Below, piece by piece: positions 9,585 through 17,512 of a stretch of DNA of 64,000 bases. Position 1 is the stretch's first letter, and each line of letters opens with the position of its first letter. Location: positions 372,001 through 436,000 of the forward strand of contig CAVSJF010000007.1 in NCBI GenBank assembly GCA_963728155.1, written 5' to 3'. This DNA is from JACVRW01 sp963728155. GTDB lineage: Bacteria > Actinomycetota > Thermoleophilia > Solirubrobacterales > Thermoleophilaceae. A model generated the notes under the pieces. That model was not told the origin of the DNA, ran no database searches, and saw nothing but the letters and a program-made list of their open reading frames with translations. Both the position numbers and the translations under genes were made by a program.

Positions 9585-10796
9585 ATGAGCCTCGTCACCG
9601 AAATGGAGCTGCCGGAGCTCGACTACCTCGGCCCCGAGCTCAAGGGCGACCGCTTCCACGAGGTGATGGCGGAGCTGGCCGAGCGCTCGTGGCTGGCGAC
9701 GTCGCCGATCGGCTTCTTCGTGCTCGACCGCGAGGCCGCCGCCTTCTTCCTGCGCACGCGCTCGGCCACCTTCCCGGGGATGAAGATCGCCGAGATGTTC
9801 CAGGTGCGCGAGGGCCCGCTGCTGGAGGAGATGCGCCGCAACATCCTGCACGTGAACGGCGACCAGCACCGGCGCCTGCGCAACCTCGTCAACCCGGCGT
9901 TCACGCCGCGCTCGGCCGATCGCTGGCGCCCGGCCATGCGCGAGTTCCTGGCGCGCCTGTGGGAGCCGCTGGCGGGGCAGAGCGGCTGCGACTTCGTCGA
10001 GGCGTTCGCGAAGCCCTATCCGTCGCTGACCATCGCCACGGTGATGGGCGCGCCGCTCGATGACGCGCCGAAGCTGCACGAGTGGTCGAACCTGATCCAG
10101 CGCCAGTTCGACCCGCACAGCCTGATGAACGAGATCGACGCGATCGAGCGGGCCTGCGCGGAGTTCTACGAGTGGGCGGGGGCGCTGATCGAGCGCCGCC
10201 GCCACGATCCGGCCGACGACCTGATCTCCACTCTCATCGCCGCCGAGGAGCAGGGCGACCGCCTCTCCGACGTCGAGTGCATGAACCTCGTGCTCAACGT
10301 GCTGGTGGGCGGGGTGGACACCACCCAGTCTCAGCTGGCCCACGGCATCCGCCTCTTCGCGCGCGATCCCGACGGATGGGAGCTGCTCGCGCGCGAGCCC
10401 GAGCGCGCCCCGGCCGCGGTCGAGGAGCTGCTGCGCTACGAGCCGATCACTCCGTTCACCGCGCGCCTGCTCCACGAGGAGGTCGAGTACCGCGACGTGA
10501 TCTTTCCCGAGGGCACGGTCGTGATGGTGTGCTCTTTCACCGCCAACCGCGACGGCGTGGAGGGCGAGCCCGGCGCCTTCGACATCGAGGCCGACCGCGG
10601 CGCCGCCAAGCCGCTGACCTTCGGAGCCGGCATCCACTACTGCCTCGGCGCCAACCTCGCCCGCGCCGAGCTGCAGGAGGCGCTCGCCTTTCTGCCCTCG
10701 CGCATGCCCGGCCTGGAGCTGGACGGCGAGCCCGAGCTGGGCTCGGTGCACGGGATCTACGGGCTGGAGCGGCTGCCAGTCCGGTGGAAGGGCTAG
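9585..10796 (+). CDS. Cytochrome P450
   Basis: A 403-residue soluble bacterial cytochrome P450 monooxygenase. Diagnostic motifs are the I-helix NVLVGGVDTTQSQ (oxygen activation), EELLRYEPITPFTAR near the K helix, and the heme loop FGAGIHYCLGANLARAEL with the axial cysteine at about residue 352. The K-helix ExxR is represented by EELLR. The substrate is unknown; the loop and the early VNGDQHRRLRNLVNPAFTPR resemble those of actinobacterial CYPs acting on small hydrophobic molecules. Electron-transfer partners are not adjacent. The gene ends in a 4-base overlap with the convergent SnoaL-like gene. Confidence 0.95.
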   Translation: MSLVTEMELPELDYLGPELKGDRFHEVMAELAERSWLATSPIGFFVLDREAAAFFLRTRSATFPGMKIAEMFQVREGPLLEEMRRNILHVNGDQHRRLRNLVNPAFTPRSADRWRPAMREFLARLWEPLAGQSGCDFVEAFAKPYPSLTIATVMGAPLDDAPKLHEWSNLIQRQFDPHSLMNEIDAIERACAEFYEWAGALIERRRHDPADDLISTLIAAEEQGDRLSDVECMNLVLNVLVGGVDTTQSQLAHGIRLFARDPDGWELLAREPERAPAAVEELLRYEPITPFTARLLHEEVEYRDVIFPEGTVVMVCSFTANRDGVEGEPGAFDIEADRGAAKPLTFGAGIHYCLGANLARAELQEALAFLPSRMPGLELDGEPELGSVHGIYGLERLPVRWKG

Positions 10797-11191
10797 CGGG
10801 CACGCGCGAGCGCATCGGCCAGGTGCCGGTACTCCTCCACGCGCACGATCTTGCCTCCTTGGACCTGCACCGCGTAGGTCTCGCTGACCTCGACGGTGAT
10901 ACCGCTGGTCCGGCCGCGCATGCGCGCTCGCCAGGGCACGACCACCCAGTCGCCGCGGTCGATGAAGTCCTCGAAGTCCACGACACCGTCGAATCGGCCC
11001 TCCCACAGATCCTCGAGCGACTCGACGAACCGATGCAGGCCCGTGATGCCGCGATAGGTCTGCTGGTCGGGCTCGTCCGCCGCGGTGCGCCACTCGACAG
11101 CCGCATCGTGGGTCTCGAACGCCGTTGCGAAGTCCCCGCGGGCGAAGGCCTCGAGGCTGCGGCGCGCTATGTCGACGGTCTCTCGGGACAT
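10793..11191 (-). CDS. SnoaL-like / NTF2-fold protein
   Basis: A 132-residue cone-shaped NTF2-fold protein of the SnoaL_2 type. The characteristic start RRSLEAFARGDFATAFETHD is followed by a strand WRTAADEP, the loop YRGITGLHRFVESL and a final beta sheet ending VSETYAVQVQGGKIVRVEEY. Members may be small hydrolases or isomerases, or simply bind ligands; the sequence does not tell which. It is convergent with the P450 (4-base overlap) and is transcribed away from the F420-type oxidoreductase that starts at 11224, so the 32 bases between the two must hold both promoters. Confidence 0.85.
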   Translation of the reverse strand: MSRETVDIARRSLEAFARGDFATAFETHDAAVEWRTAADEPDQQTYRGITGLHRFVESLEDLWEGRFDGVVDFEDFIDRGDWVVVPWRARMRGRTSGITVEVSETYAVQVQGGKIVRVEEYRHLADALARAR

Positions 11192-11223
11192 GTCCTGAGG
11201 TTGGCGACGGTATCGTCGCGAGC

Positions 11224-12045
11224 GTGGAACACGGCATAGCCCAGTTCTCCACCGACTACTCGATCGAGCCGGGGCGGCTGGCCCGGCTGGTGGAGGAGCG
11301 CGGGTTCGAGTCGCTGTGGTTCACCGAGCACACGCACATCCCTGTGAGCCGCGAGACGCCGCGCCCCGGCGGCGGCGAGCTGCCGCCCGAGTACAGCCAC
11401 GCCAACGATCCGTTCGTCGCGCTCTCCTTTGCGGCGGCGGCAACCGAGCACATCAAGATCGGCACCGGCGTGTGCCTGGTGATCGAGCACGACCCGATCG
11501 TGCTCGCCAAGGTGGTGGCCTCGCTCGACCGCCTGTCGGGCGGACGCTTCCAGTTCGGCGTCGGGGCGGGTTGGAACCGTGAGGAGATGGCCAACCACGG
11601 CACCGATCCCGGCCGGCGCTTCTCAGTGCTGCGCGAGCGCGTGGAGGCCATGAAGGCCATCTGGACCACCGACGAGGCCGAGTACCACGGCGAGCACGTC
11701 GACTTCGATCCGATCTGGTCGTGGCCCAAGCCGCTGCAGCAGCCCCACCCGCCGATCCTGGTGGGAGGCGGGGGCGAGAAGGTGATCGACCGCGTGCTTC
11801 GCTTCGGCGACGAGTGGATACCCAACCGCGTGGAGAGCGTCGAGGTGCTGAAGGAGCGGATCGACGAGCTGCGCGACCGGGCCGGGCGCCGCGTTCCCGT
11901 GTCGTTCTTCTCGGCCGAGCCCAAGGCCGCCGCGGTCGAGCGGCTGGCCTGGGCGGGCGTGGATCGCGTGATCTTCTACGTGCCTCCCGACGCCACGGCC
12001 GATTCGGTCGAGGGGCTTCTCGACGAGTACGCGGCGCTGCGCTGA
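11224..12045 (+). CDS. LLM class F420-dependent oxidoreductase
   Basis: A 273-residue luciferase-like (LLM) TIM-barrel protein, most like actinobacterial F420-dependent oxidoreductases. The key motifs are LVEERGFESLWFTEHTHIPV, then SLDRLSGGRFQFGVGAGWN and PPILVGGGGEKVIDR. GTG 11224 is chosen because the preceding in-frame codons overlap the divergent SnoaL-like gene and lack similarity, while EHGIAQFSTDYSI is the normal N terminus. The reaction is probably hydride transfer to or from F420 on an unknown substrate; the cofactor is an inference from the subfamily. The stop shares one base with the ATG of the PPK2 gene (TGATG), so the two genes are coupled. Confidence 0.92.
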   Translation: MEHGIAQFSTDYSIEPGRLARLVEERGFESLWFTEHTHIPVSRETPRPGGGELPPEYSHANDPFVALSFAAAATEHIKIGTGVCLVIEHDPIVLAKVVASLDRLSGGRFQFGVGAGWNREEMANHGTDPGRRFSVLRERVEAMKAIWTTDEAEYHGEHVDFDPIWSWPKPLQQPHPPILVGGGGEKVIDRVLRFGDEWIPNRVESVEVLKERIDELRDRAGRRVPVSFFSAEPKAAAVERLAWAGVDRVIFYVPPDATADSVEGLLDEYAALR

Positions 12046-12803
12046 TGGGGCGCCTGGACGAGCTCGACCTGAGCCTCAAGCTCTCGAAGTCCGACGAGGC
12101 CGAGCGCTTGGAAGCGGGCTGGGAGCGTCTCGAGGTGCTGCGCCTTGCCCTGGGCGGCAAGCTCGAGGGCTACGACAATGGGCCACCGGTCTGCATCCTT
12201 TTCGAGGGCTGGGACGCCTCGGGTAAGGGCGGCGCGATCAAGCGGCTGGTGCGCCCGTTCGACCTGCGGCACGTGCGCGTCGCGCAGTTCGCCGCGCCCA
12301 CGCCCGACGAGCTGCGCCACCACTACCTCTGGCGCTTCTGGCCGGTGCTCCCCGGCGAGGGAGGGATGACGGTGCTCGACCGCTCCTGGTACGGGCGGGT
12401 GCTCGTCGAGCGCGTCGAGGGCTTCGCCACCGAGGAGGAGTGGCGCCGGGCCTACGGCGAGATCGTCGAGCTCGAGCGCCAGCTCGCCGACAGCGGGATG
12501 GTGCTGATCAAGTTCTACATGCACATCTCCAGCGAGGAGCAGCTCGAGCGCTTCGAGAAGCGCCGCGACGATCCGGTCAAGGCATGGAAGCTGACCGACG
12601 ACGACTGGCACAACCGCGCGCTGCGCCCGCAGTACACCGAGGCGGTGGAGGAGATGCTCGACCACACCGACCACGAGCCGGTGCCCTGGCATTTGATCGA
12701 GGCCGATTCCAAGCGCTACGCGCGCGTGAAGGTGGTGGAGACCACCGTCGATCGGATCGAGGCCGGAATGAGCGCCGCGGGAATCGAGCTGCCGCCCGGC
12801 TAA
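12045..12803 (+). CDS. ppk2: PPK2-family polyphosphate kinase
   Basis: A 252-residue PPK2-type polyphosphate kinase, which transfers phosphate between polyphosphate and nucleotides. Walker A is GWDASGKGG (residues 55-63), followed by a lid/Walker B block with VLDRSWYGRVLVERVEGF. The typical WRRAYGEIVELERQL and KFYMHISSEEQLERF blocks follow, then KAWKLTDDDWHNR near the C terminus. Length fits a single-domain PPK2 of class I or III. Which nucleotide it uses, and whether it phosphorylates NDP or NMP, cannot be decided here. Its last four bases overlap the convergent nucS gene. Confidence 0.95.
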   Translation: MGRLDELDLSLKLSKSDEAERLEAGWERLEVLRLALGGKLEGYDNGPPVCILFEGWDASGKGGAIKRLVRPFDLRHVRVAQFAAPTPDELRHHYLWRFWPVLPGEGGMTVLDRSWYGRVLVERVEGFATEEEWRRAYGEIVELERQLADSGMVLIKFYMHISSEEQLERFEKRRDDPVKAWKLTDDDWHNRALRPQYTEAVEEMLDHTDHEPVPWHLIEADSKRYARVKVVETTVDRIEAGMSAAGIELPPG

Positions 12804-13465
12804 CCGGCGAACAGCGTGAGGTCGGGCTCGCGCTCCCCGCGCAGCACCGAGAGGTCGATCTCAACGCAGGCGATCCCGCGCGACTCGGCCAGCACCCGCG
12901 CCTGCGGCTTGATCAGCTGGGCGGCGAGCACCCCGCGACAGCGCCCCATGCCGGGCTCGGCGCAGATTCGTGCGAGGTAGCGGGTGAGCTGCTCGACCGC
13001 GTCGATCGTGCCCACCCGCTTGATCTCCACGGCCACGAACTCGTCCTCTTCGTCGCGGCACATCAGGTCGACGGGCCCGATGTCGGTGGGCCACTCGCGC
13101 CGGATCAGGCGCAGGCCCTCGGGCGGCGCGCCGGCCAGAAGCTCCTGCAGCTCACGCTCGACGCCCTCCTTCTCCAGGGCGGCCGCCTCGCCCATGTCGT
13201 GCGTGACGTCCGAGATCACCTCTGCTATCCGGATCTCCAGCCGGTCCTCGGTGGCGCCGGCCCGCTTGCGCACGACCATCAGGTCCTCGGACTCCTCGAT
13301 CACCGTGGGCGGGGTCATCCAGTTCTGCGGTTTGAACCCGCCGGTGTCGGCGTGGACCATCACCGAGCCGTCGGACTTGACCATCAGCAGCCGCAGTGCC
13401 TCGGGCAGAAGGGCGGTCAGGCGGCCGGTGTAGCGGACCTCGCAGCGGGCGACGATCAGGCGCAC
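12800..13465 (-). CDS. nucS: Mismatch-specific endonuclease NucS (EndoMS)
   Basis: A 221-residue NucS/EndoMS, the enzyme that substitutes for MutS/MutL in most actinobacteria by making double-strand cuts at mismatches. The N-terminal dimerisation domain has MRLIVARCEVRYTGRLTALL and KPQNWMTPP. The C-terminal PD-(D/E)XK nuclease domain has IGPVDLMCRDEEDEFVAVEIKRVG, with the catalytic Asp, Glu and Lys all present, then VEQLTRYLARI and AAQLIKPQAR. The tail ends DLTLFAG; family members end near a sliding-clamp-binding Leu-Phe. The gene is convergent with ppk2 (4-base overlap) and follows plsC at 25 bases, so a shared transcript is possible. Confidence 0.96.
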   Translation of the reverse strand: MRLIVARCEVRYTGRLTALLPEALRLLMVKSDGSVMVHADTGGFKPQNWMTPPTVIEESEDLMVVRKRAGATEDRLEIRIAEVISDVTHDMGEAAALEKEGVERELQELLAGAPPEGLRLIRREWPTDIGPVDLMCRDEEDEFVAVEIKRVGTIDAVEQLTRYLARICAEPGMGRCRGVLAAQLIKPQARVLAESRGIACVEIDLSVLRGEREPDLTLFAG

Positions 13466-13490
13466 CGCGCCACCGTAACCCTAGGCTCGG

Positions 13491-14228
13491 CTAGCGCCGC
13501 CGTTTCCTGATCAGAAGGCTCCCCACGCCCAGAGCGGCCAGGGCGGCCGCGACCAGCGTCGGGCGGGCCCTCAGGCGGCGATACTCGCCCTTCACCTCGG
13601 GCCACAACATGTCGTCGACCAGCTCGGCGGCGCCCTCGGGGGTGGCCGCGATCTCGGACACGAGGATCGGCTCGGAGAAAGCAACCTGGACCCGGCGCGG
13701 CTTGGGCACCGGGCCGAGGAAGAGCTTCTCGGTGCCGGTGATCGCGGCGGGCACCAGCGGGGTACCGGTTTCCAGAGCCAGCCGGCCCGCGCCGCGGCGC
13801 GGGTGGCCGAGCTCCTCGGGGTCGCGTATGCGCGTGCCCTCGGGGAACAACGCCAGCAGGCCGCCCTGCCGGAGGATCACGCGGGCCGTTTCCAGGGCCT
13901 CGTCGTCCGATTGACCCCGGCGTACCGGGAAGGCGCCGAGGCGCACGAGCAGCCTTCCGTAGCGCGCTTCGACCAGCTCGCTCTTGGCCATGAAGCGCAG
14001 CCGCCGGGGAGTGCACACGGCTATGAAGAAGGAGTCGAGAAAGCTCTTGTGGTTGGGAGCGACGATGGCCGCGCCGCTCGGGGGGATGTGACCGGCGCCG
14101 GACACGTGCATGCGAAACCAGATCCGAAGCAGCGGCGCCAGAAATCCCCTCACCAAGGCGTAGAGCGGCTTCGACACACCCTTCTCGCGCGCGAGGCGGT
14201 GGGCCTCTTCGTTGGTCACCACGGCCAC
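13491..14228 (-). CDS. 1-acyl-sn-glycerol-3-phosphate acyltransferase (PlsC family)
   Basis: A 245-residue membrane-associated acyltransferase of the PlsC/LPLAT family, which adds the second acyl chain in phospholipid synthesis. The four family blocks are visible: NHKSFLD (the NHx4D catalytic motif, about residues 59-65), AFPVRRGQSDDEAL, FPEGTR (about 128-133) and PLVPAAITGTEKLF. A hydrophobic C-terminal segment (VAAALAALGVGSLLI) before a final RKRRR could be a membrane anchor, which is less usual. The start is ATG-like at 14228, just upstream of the divergent CsbD-like gene's promoter. Confidence 0.93.
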   Translation of the reverse strand: MAVVTNEEAHRLAREKGVSKPLYALVRGFLAPLLRIWFRMHVSGAGHIPPSGAAIVAPNHKSFLDSFFIAVCTPRRLRFMAKSELVEARYGRLLVRLGAFPVRRGQSDDEALETARVILRQGGLLALFPEGTRIRDPEELGHPRRGAGRLALETGTPLVPAAITGTEKLFLGPVPKPRRVQVAFSEPILVSEIAATPEGAAELVDDMLWPEVKGEYRRLRARPTLVAAALAALGVGSLLIRKRRR

Positions 14229-14237
14229 GCTATAGGC

Positions 14238-14262
14238 GTTTTCGGTCGCTCATGGCGGGTAT
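14238..14262 (+). promoter_or_regulatory. Stress-sigma (SigB/SigF-type) promoter-like sequence upstream of the CsbD-like gene
   Basis: GTTT at 14238-14241 and GGGTAT at 14257-14262 are separated by 15 bases, matching the known SigB/SigF consensus GTTT-N14-16-GGGTA. It lies 12 bases before the ATG at 14275. CsbD is a SigB-regulated gene in Bacillus subtilis, which fits. No experiment or start-site data support it here. Confidence 0.55.
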
Positions 14263-14274
14263 CAGAAGGACAGC

Positions 14275-14463
14275 ATGAGCATTTTCGACAAGATCACGGG
14301 CCGGGCCAAGAAGGCCGCCGGCGACATCACAGGCGACGGCTCGATGCGAGCCGAAGGACGCCGCGAGGAGCGCAAGGGCGAGGAGAAGGAGAAGCTCGCC
14401 GAGGCACAGGACAGGGTCGAGGAGAAGTCAGCGGATGTGGCCGACCTCGAGCGACGCACCTGA
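14275..14463 (+). CDS. CsbD-like stress protein
   Basis: A 62-residue highly charged helical protein: MSIFDKITGRAKKAAGDITG is followed by repeated Glu/Lys/Arg pairs, ending DVADLERRT. The start, with GRAKKAAGDITGDGSM and no hydrophobic segment, is the actinobacterial version of the CsbD family (KVKEAVGKVTGD-like in others). CsbD proteins are induced by general stress but their mechanism is unknown. The gene stands alone, with an apparent stress-sigma promoter and a strong hairpin just after it. Confidence 0.8.
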   Translation: MSIFDKITGRAKKAAGDITGDGSMRAEGRREERKGEEKEKLAEAQDRVEEKSADVADLERRT

Positions 14464-14493
14464 CCCGCTTCTCGGTCAAGCCACCGTTTCGGG

Positions 14494-14515
14494 ACGGGCG
14501 CCGCGCGGCGCCCGT
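14494..14515 (+). terminator. Hairpin terminator of the CsbD-like gene
   Basis: A perfect 22-base GC palindrome lies 31 bases after the stop codon and is followed by TTCGCGTTT. It would form an 11-bp stem and isolate the small stress gene from the AI-2E permease gene. Confidence 0.7.
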
Positions 14516-14561
14516 TTCGCGTTTACGGAGCGGGTAACCTCGGGCACCCGCTAACGAGATC

Positions 14562-15734
14562 GTGCCCGAAGAACGCGCTCCCCACGTTGTCTACCGCGCG
14601 GTCCTGCTGGCCGCCGGCCTGCTGTTGTTCGGCCTGCTCTTCCGCCAGCTGGTCACGCTGCTGCTGGCGATCCTCATCACGGTGATCGTGGCCATTCCGC
14701 TGGCCGCGGCGGCCTCGCGGCTCGAGCGGCGGGGCCTGCCGAGGGCGCTGGGCGCGCTCGGAGCCCTCCTCGGCGCGCTGCTCGTGGTGGGGCTGCTGGT
14801 CTACCTGCTGATCCCGCCGCTGGTCAGCCAGGCGGACGAGTTCATCGCCGACGTCCCGCGGATCATCGGCGACCTCGAGGGCGTCTATGCGGACGTGGCC
14901 GGCGAGGACCCGGGCCAGGTGGGCGATCGCATCCAGGAGTTCGTCGACCGCTGGACCGAGAACCCCGAGCGCCTGATCGGCCCGATCACCTCGATCGGCC
15001 TCAACGTCGCCGGCGTGCTCGCGGCACTCGTGCTCATCCTGATCACCGCCTACTACATGGCGCTGCGTCCGGGGCCGCTCGTGGACGGCCTGGTGAGCCT
15101 GTTCCCGCCGCGCCGGCGCGACCACATCCGCCATGTGCTCGACCGGCTGCGCACCTCGTGGATCGGCTGGATGGAGGGCGTGGGGATCGACATGCTCGTG
15201 ACCTTCGTCCTGCTCTACATCGGCCTCACGGTGATCGGCCTCGACTTCGCGATCTTCTTCGCGGTGCTGTCGGCCGTGCTGGTGGTGGTGCCCTACTTCG
15301 GCGCCATCGCGGGCGGCATCCCGCCGGTTCTGTACGCGCTCACCGATTCGCCGGGCAAGGCTCTGCTCACGCTTGCGGTCTACATTCTCGTGCAGCAGCT
15401 CGAGAGCAACGTGACCATCCCCGTGGTCATGGCCAAGCGCACCCGCATGCATCCCGCGCTGATCGCGATCGGAGTGGTGGTGGTGGGCCAGCTGTTCGGC
15501 TTCGTCGGCCTGTTCGTGGCGGTGCCGATCCTCTCGCTGATCGTGATCGCGGTCGAAGAGTTCTGGGTCAAGCCGATCGAGACGTCGGAAGCACGGCACA
15601 AACGGCCGGACATCGTGATCTCAAGCCAGCTTGGTGATGGCGATGACCGCGCCGATCAACACGAAGATGACGATGAGGACCTGAACGACGAGCCAAAACC
15701 GGGGGATCTGCACAGGCGGCGTGCTACTGGGTGA
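14562..15734 (+). CDS. AI-2E family transporter (PerM/UPF0118)
   Basis: A 390-residue integral membrane protein of the AI-2E/UPF0118 (PerM) family, with an N-terminal pair of helices, a long amphipathic stretch (FIADVPRIIGDLEGVYADVA) and a C-terminal cluster of four to five helices containing VVPYFGAIAGGIPPVLYAL, the family signature. Members export or take up small molecules, in some cases sodium; the substrate here is unknown. GTG 14562 gives PEERAPHVVYRAVLL. The last roughly 45 residues (DIVISSQLGDGDDRADQHED onward) are acidic, unlike the family, and are antisense to a possible small membrane protein gene at 15621-15713. A lost natural stop or a true overlap cannot be separated. Confidence 0.9.
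   Translation: MPEERAPHVVYRAVLLAAGLLLFGLLFRQLVTLLLAILITVIVAIPLAAAASRLERRGLPRALGALGALLGALLVVGLLVYLLIPPLVSQADEFIADVPRIIGDLEGVYADVAGEDPGQVGDRIQEFVDRWTENPERLIGPITSIGLNVAGVLAALVLILITAYYMALRPGPLVDGLVSLFPPRRRDHIRHVLDRLRTSWIGWMEGVGIDMLVTFVLLYIGLTVIGLDFAIFFAVLSAVLVVVPYFGAIAGGIPPVLYALTDSPGKALLTLAVYILVQQLESNVTIPVVMAKRTRMHPALIAIGVVVVGQLFGFVGLFVAVPILSLIVIAVEEFWVKPIETSEARHKRPDIVISSQLGDGDDRADQHEDDDEDLNDEPKPGDLHRRRATG
15621..15713 (-). CDS. Possible small single-pass membrane protein (30 aa)
   Basis: From GTG 15713 the minus strand encodes QIPRFWLVVQVLIVIFVLIG and then AVIAITKLA, stop at 15621. It is a single hydrophobic helix with an aromatic anchor at one end and Lys near the other. It overlaps the unusual acidic tail of the AI-2E protein on the other strand. 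Antisense of Asp/Glu-rich coding sequence naturally reads as Val/Ile/Leu, so this could be an artefact. I have the impression of similar short proteins in related actinobacteria, which is memory and not evidence. Confidence 0.35.
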   Translation of the reverse strand: MQIPRFWLVVQVLIVIFVLIGAVIAITKLA

Positions 15735-15776
15735 GGCGGCTGGTGGGCAAGGGCCACGAATCGTAGTATCCGGCCC

Positions 15777-16220
15777 ATGTACGACTCCATGGTCGTTGGC
15801 ACCGACGGCTCCGGCACCGCGAAGGAAGCGGTGCGCCAAGCCGCCGAGCTCGCGGGGCGGATCGGGGCGAAGATCCATCTGGTGAGCGCCTACGAGCCGG
15901 TCCCCGAGGCCCGGCTGCGCGAGGAGCGCCACGGCGCGCCCGGGGACATGGAGTGGATGATCAACCCGCGCGAGGACGTGAGCTCGACCCTCGAGGACGC
16001 TGCGAAGTCGATCCGCGAGGACGGAGTCGAGGTCATCGTTCACGCGCGCGAAGGAGATCCCGCCGACGCCATCCTCGACGTGGCCGAGGAGCAGGGCGCC
16101 GACCTGATCGTGGTGGGCAATAAGGGGATGACCGGCGCCAAGCGGTTCCTGCTCGGGTCGGTGCCCAACAAGGTCTCCCATCACGCTCCTTGCAGCGTGA
16201 TGATCATCCGAACGACCTAG
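15777..16220 (+). CDS. Universal stress protein (UspA family)
   Basis: A 147-residue single-domain UspA protein, cytoplasmic, with the N-terminal strand VVGTDGSGTAKEAVRQAAEL and the C-terminal ATP-binding loop VVGNKGMTGAKRFLLGSV (G-2x-G-9x-G-S pattern), indicating the ATP-binding class. The terminal strand ends HHAPCSVMIIRT as in most family members. It is probably made under stress or energy limitation, as in other actinobacteria. It follows the AI-2E permease gene and converges on the subtilisin gene, with adjacent stop codons. Confidence 0.95.
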   Translation: MYDSMVVGTDGSGTAKEAVRQAAELAGRIGAKIHLVSAYEPVPEARLREERHGAPGDMEWMINPREDVSSTLEDAAKSIREDGVEVIVHAREGDPADAILDVAEEQGADLIVVGNKGMTGAKRFLLGSVPNKVSHHAPCSVMIIRTT

Positions 16221-17465
16221 CTAGCGCAGCGCCTGCGCGCCGTTCACGAGTCCCCACCCGTAACGCGCGTCGAAACCCGGCGCGCCCAGGTCGCGCGCCG
16301 TGGCCTGGAGGTGCTGCTGCACAGCAGCCGGCGACGGGTCGGGCCCCAGCCGTCCCGACGCGATCAGCAGTGCCGCGACAGCGGCCACGTGGGGGCTGGC
16401 CATCGAGGTGCCGTCGTAGCGGCGAACGAGCGTGAAGCGGGTTGGTCGCCGGCGCGTGAAGGTCTGCTGAAAGATCGACAGGCCGCCCTCGCCGGGCCGG
16501 CACAGAGGCGCCTCGGCCTCGGATCGCGGGTCGTCGTCGTTGCCGCCGCCCGGAGCCGTGAGGTCGAGGTCGCTGCCCCGGTTGGAGTACCAGGCCAGGC
16601 ACCCGTGCGCGGTGGTGGCTCCGACCGCGATCACCTCCGCGGCGCGCGCGGGGTAGGCCACGCGGCCGCCGCCGAGCTCGTTGTTGCCCGCGGCCCCCAC
16701 CATCACCACGCCGCGCCGGTGAGCGAAGCGGATCGCGTCGAGGATCCCCGGGATCTGGGAGGCGACCACGTAGTCGTCGAACTCCACGCTCAGGTTGATC
16801 ACGTCGGCACCGTGCGTGGCCGCGTAGCGGATCGCCCGGGCGATGGCCACGGAGTCTCCGAAGCCGTAGCTGTCGAGCACCCGCAGGGGCATGATCTTCG
16901 CGTTGTAGGCGATGCCGGCCACGCCCTGGCCGTTGTTGGTCGCCTGGGCGATCGTCCCGGCCACGTGCGTTCCGTGGCCGAACGTGTCGTTGGGGTGGCG
17001 GTCATCGTCGATGAAGTCGTAGCCCCCAACGAAGGTGGAACGGCGCAGGTCGGGAGCGCGGCGGTGCCGGCCGTAGTCCTCGTAGGCCACACCGCTGTCG
17101 AGAACGGCCACCACCGCGCCGAGGCCGCCGGGGTGGCCGCTCGCCTCGGCCAGCGCCCAGGCGTCGGGCATGCCCACGCCGTACTCCTCGAACAGGTTCC
17201 ACTGCAGGCCCACGCCGGGGTCGTTGGGGATGAACGAGGCGGCGTGCGCAAGAAGGTTCGGAGCGGCGTAGGCCACGTCGGGGCGGCCGCGCAGCTCCGC
17301 GACGGTCTGGGTCACCGTGTCGCCGTCCTCGATCTCCAGCTGCTGGGGCGATCGGCCCTCGCGGTACTTGACGACCACCTCACCCGGCACGTAGTCCGCC
17401 GCCCCGGCGGGCCCGGCGAGCAAGAGGAGCGCCAGGAGCGCGAGGAGGAGAGAGAGCGGGCGCAC
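16221..17465 (-). CDS. Secreted subtilisin-like serine peptidase (S8)
   Basis: A 414-residue S8 peptidase. A signal peptide (about residues 1-22, MRPLSLLLALLALLLLAGPA) is followed by a short propeptide-like part, then the catalytic domain. The triad is Asp123 (VVAVLDSGV), His164 (GHGTHVAG) and Ser354 (GTSMASPH), with oxyanion Asn261 (GAAGNNELGG). The protein therefore looks active and exported. There is no C-terminal extension beyond AVAALLIASGRLG and a short helix. The start is GTG 17465. It is divergent from tadA (17513), with 47 bases between the starts. Confidence 0.95.
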   Translation of the reverse strand: MRPLSLLLALLALLLLAGPAGAADYVPGEVVVKYREGRSPQQLEIEDGDTVTQTVAELRGRPDVAYAAPNLLAHAASFIPNDPGVGLQWNLFEEYGVGMPDAWALAEASGHPGGLGAVVAVLDSGVAYEDYGRHRRAPDLRRSTFVGGYDFIDDDRHPNDTFGHGTHVAGTIAQATNNGQGVAGIAYNAKIMPLRVLDSYGFGDSVAIARAIRYAATHGADVINLSVEFDDYVVASQIPGILDAIRFAHRRGVVMVGAAGNNELGGGRVAYPARAAEVIAVGATTAHGCLAWYSNRGSDLDLTAPGGGNDDDPRSEAEAPLCRPGEGGLSIFQQTFTRRRPTRFTLVRRYDGTSMASPHVAAVAALLIASGRLGPDPSPAAVQQHLQATARDLGAPGFDARYGWGLVNGAQALR

Positions 17466-17512
17466 GGTGCAACCATGTCTTTCATCGGCGCGCCGACGAA
17501 AAACTTTCGCCC

